This document shows positions 6,176 through 7,032 of a stretch of 7,032 nucleotides of DNA, one piece after another; the first letter of the stretch is position 1; each line of letters opens with the position of its first letter. The notes beneath the pieces were generated by a model. It was not told where the DNA came from, ran no database searches, and saw only the letters and a program-made list of their open reading frames with translations. Both the position numbers and the translations under genes were made by a program. This DNA is from Flavobacteriales bacterium (GTDB taxonomy: Bacteria > Bacteroidota > Bacteroidia > Flavobacteriales > UA16). The DNA is taken from the NCBI GenBank assembly GCA_002683735.1, contig NYTZ01000020.1, positions 2,772-9,803 of the forward strand. Direction: 5' to 3'.

Positions 6176-6948
6176 TCCAATCCGCCCACGTCATTGGCAT
6201 GGGCCGCCTCGGCCAGCACCTCGCCGACCGGCTGGAAGCGTTGGGCATGACCGTTCAACGCTGGAACCGCAGCGCACACCCCGGCGCCAAGCCATTGGCA
6301 GCGTGGACACCGGATGATGCCGATGCCGTGTTCCTCGCCGTTGCCGATGACGCCCTCCCGGAATTGGCCACCCGCATGGGAAACCTTCTCCCGGCCTCCA
6401 CGTGGCTAATCCACCATGCCGGGTCGGTGCCGCGCGACGTCCTTGGTGACCGCAACCGCAACGCGGTGCTCTGGCCGCCCATGACCTTCCAGTCCGAAGT
6501 CCCACCCTCATGGGACGTCCTGCCCATGGCCGTCGATGCCGTCGACCCAGGGTTTCGCCAGTGGGCCCGTGCTTTGGCCCCACAATCTTTCGATGTGAGC
6601 GACCTACAACGGAGGCACCTTCATCTGGGGGCGGTCCTGCTCGGCAACCTGACTGCGGCCTGGATCGGCACCGTGGAAGTCCACCTTCGCGATATGGGGC
6701 TGGACCCCAGTCTGCTTTCCCCACTAGTCAAAGCCAGCGTCGACCGGGCCCTGCACGGCCAGGCCCTCGACACCGTGACCGGACCCGCGGCCCGAAACGA
6801 CCGGAACACCCTCCTCGCCCAGCAAAACCTGCTTCACAAGGCCAACCCTGACTTGGCGGATTTGCACGCGCAATTGACCCACCGCATCCTCTCCCACCAT
6901 GGACACGACCCCCTCCCTCCATTTCAAGCAGCGCCTCGCCGGGATTGA
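6172..6948 (+). CDS. Rossmann-like and DUF2520 domain protein
   Basis: This 258-residue protein has an N-terminal NAD(P)-binding Rossmann fold (about 1-120) and a C-terminal all-helical DUF2520 domain (about 130-245), the architecture of a family related to pyrroline-5-carboxylate and ketopantoate reductases. Visible motifs are the dinucleotide-binding loop GMGRLG (residues 9-14) after beta-1, DAVFLAVADDAL (51-62), HHAGSVP (81-87) and WPPMTFQSE (101-109), corresponding to the family's conserved His/Ser-Gly and P-x-TF segments. In the second domain are HLHLGAVLLGNLTAAW (149-164) and TGPAARND (203-210), typical of DUF2520. There is no signal peptide, so it is cytoplasmic. The substrate is not known for the family. 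ATG 6172 overlaps the ccmF stop as ATGA. The 3' end overlaps the next gene by 50 nt. In Bacteroidota this family is often next to a KdsC-like phosphatase, as here. Confidence 0.86.
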   Translation: MIQSAHVIGMGRLGQHLADRLEALGMTVQRWNRSAHPGAKPLAAWTPDDADAVFLAVADDALPELATRMGNLLPASTWLIHHAGSVPRDVLGDRNRNAVLWPPMTFQSEVPPSWDVLPMAVDAVDPGFRQWARALAPQSFDVSDLQRRHLHLGAVLLGNLTAAWIGTVEVHLRDMGLDPSLLSPLVKASVDRALHGQALDTVTGPAARNDRNTLLAQQNLLHKANPDLADLHAQLTHRILSHHGHDPLPPFQAAPRRD

Positions 6949-7032
6949 AGCCTTCGTCTTCGACAACGACGGCGTCTTCACCAACGGCACGGTCTTCCTC
7001 ATGCCCGGCGGCGAGCAAGTCCGCACCGCGAG
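6899..7032 (+). CDS. KdsC-like HAD-superfamily phosphatase (5' part, truncated by window edge)
   Basis: Only 44 codons are visible before the right edge. They contain the first HAD motif, FDNDGVFTNG, with nucleophile D22 and acid/base D24, followed by a short strand and GGEQVRTA. This matches the N terminus of KdsC-type (class C0, capless) HAD phosphatases, usually FDVDGVLTDG then GE..R. KdsC removes phosphate from 3-deoxy-D-manno-octulosonate 8-phosphate in lipopolysaccharide core synthesis, but related members of the family act on other substrates, so a kdsC symbol is not justified. ATG 6899 gives 21 residues before the nucleophile, the usual length. No later start precedes the motif, so the gene must begin inside the preceding DUF2520 gene. 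Compared with the usual motif, V23 and D29 are replaced by Asn (N23, N29). The remaining motifs lie outside the window. Confidence 0.8.
   Translation, partial: MDTTPSLHFKQRLAGIEAFVFDNDGVFTNGTVFLMPGGEQVRTA

Overview
The window looks like a stretch of chromosome from a high-GC member of the Bacteroidota, probably Flavobacteriales-like. GC is roughly 60% by eye. The lineage call rests on four things: a DUF4294 protein (a family known essentially from Bacteroidota), a perfect Bacteroidota-type -7 promoter element (TAnnTTTG) at 466-473, the absence of clear Shine-Dalgarno sequences, and Bacteroidota-style Ccm proteins followed by a DUF2520 protein and a KdsC-like HAD phosphatase. Genus and species cannot be told from the sequence. 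All convincing genes are on the plus strand, and there is almost no non-coding DNA.

Layout. Positions 1-425 hold the 3' end of a DUF4294 gene. A 55-nt gap follows, containing the promoter-like element. From 481 to the right edge runs one tightly packed gene cluster: a DEDDh 3'-5' exonuclease (481-1038), ccmB (1035-1730), ccmC (1727-2767), ccmD (2764-2949), ccmE (2954-3358), ccmF (3368-6175), a Rossmann/DUF2520 protein (6172-6948), and the 5' end of a KdsC-like HAD phosphatase (6899 to beyond the window). Four junctions are 4-nt ATGA overlaps, two are gaps of 4 and 9 nt, and the last is a 50-nt overlap. This points to one polycistronic, translationally coupled transcript.

How the genes work together. 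ccmB-F encode the membrane part of a cytochrome c maturation System I. CcmB is the permease of the CcmAB ABC transporter. CcmC (WWD motif, two heme-ligand histidines) loads heme onto the chaperone CcmE with help from CcmD, and CcmF attaches the heme to apocytochromes. The CcmE is the Cys type: its heme-attachment motif is CPSKY instead of the HxxxY of E. coli. No ccmA, ccmG, ccmH or ccmI is seen here, so the set resembles the variant 'System I*' described in sulfate reducers and archaea. CcmC carries an extra ~120-residue periplasmic segment, part of it resembling an IPT/TIG beta-sandwich, between its first membrane helix and the conserved core. CcmF is large (935 aa), with a hydrophilic region of about 290 residues before its last helix. 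The exonuclease at the head of the cluster and the two genes at its end have no evident role in cytochrome maturation.

No RNA genes, mobile elements, CRISPR arrays, long repeats or convincing terminators were seen. The most noteworthy points are the CcmC insert, the Cys-type CcmE with its missing partners, and the probably leaderless exonuclease message that would drive the whole ccm cluster.
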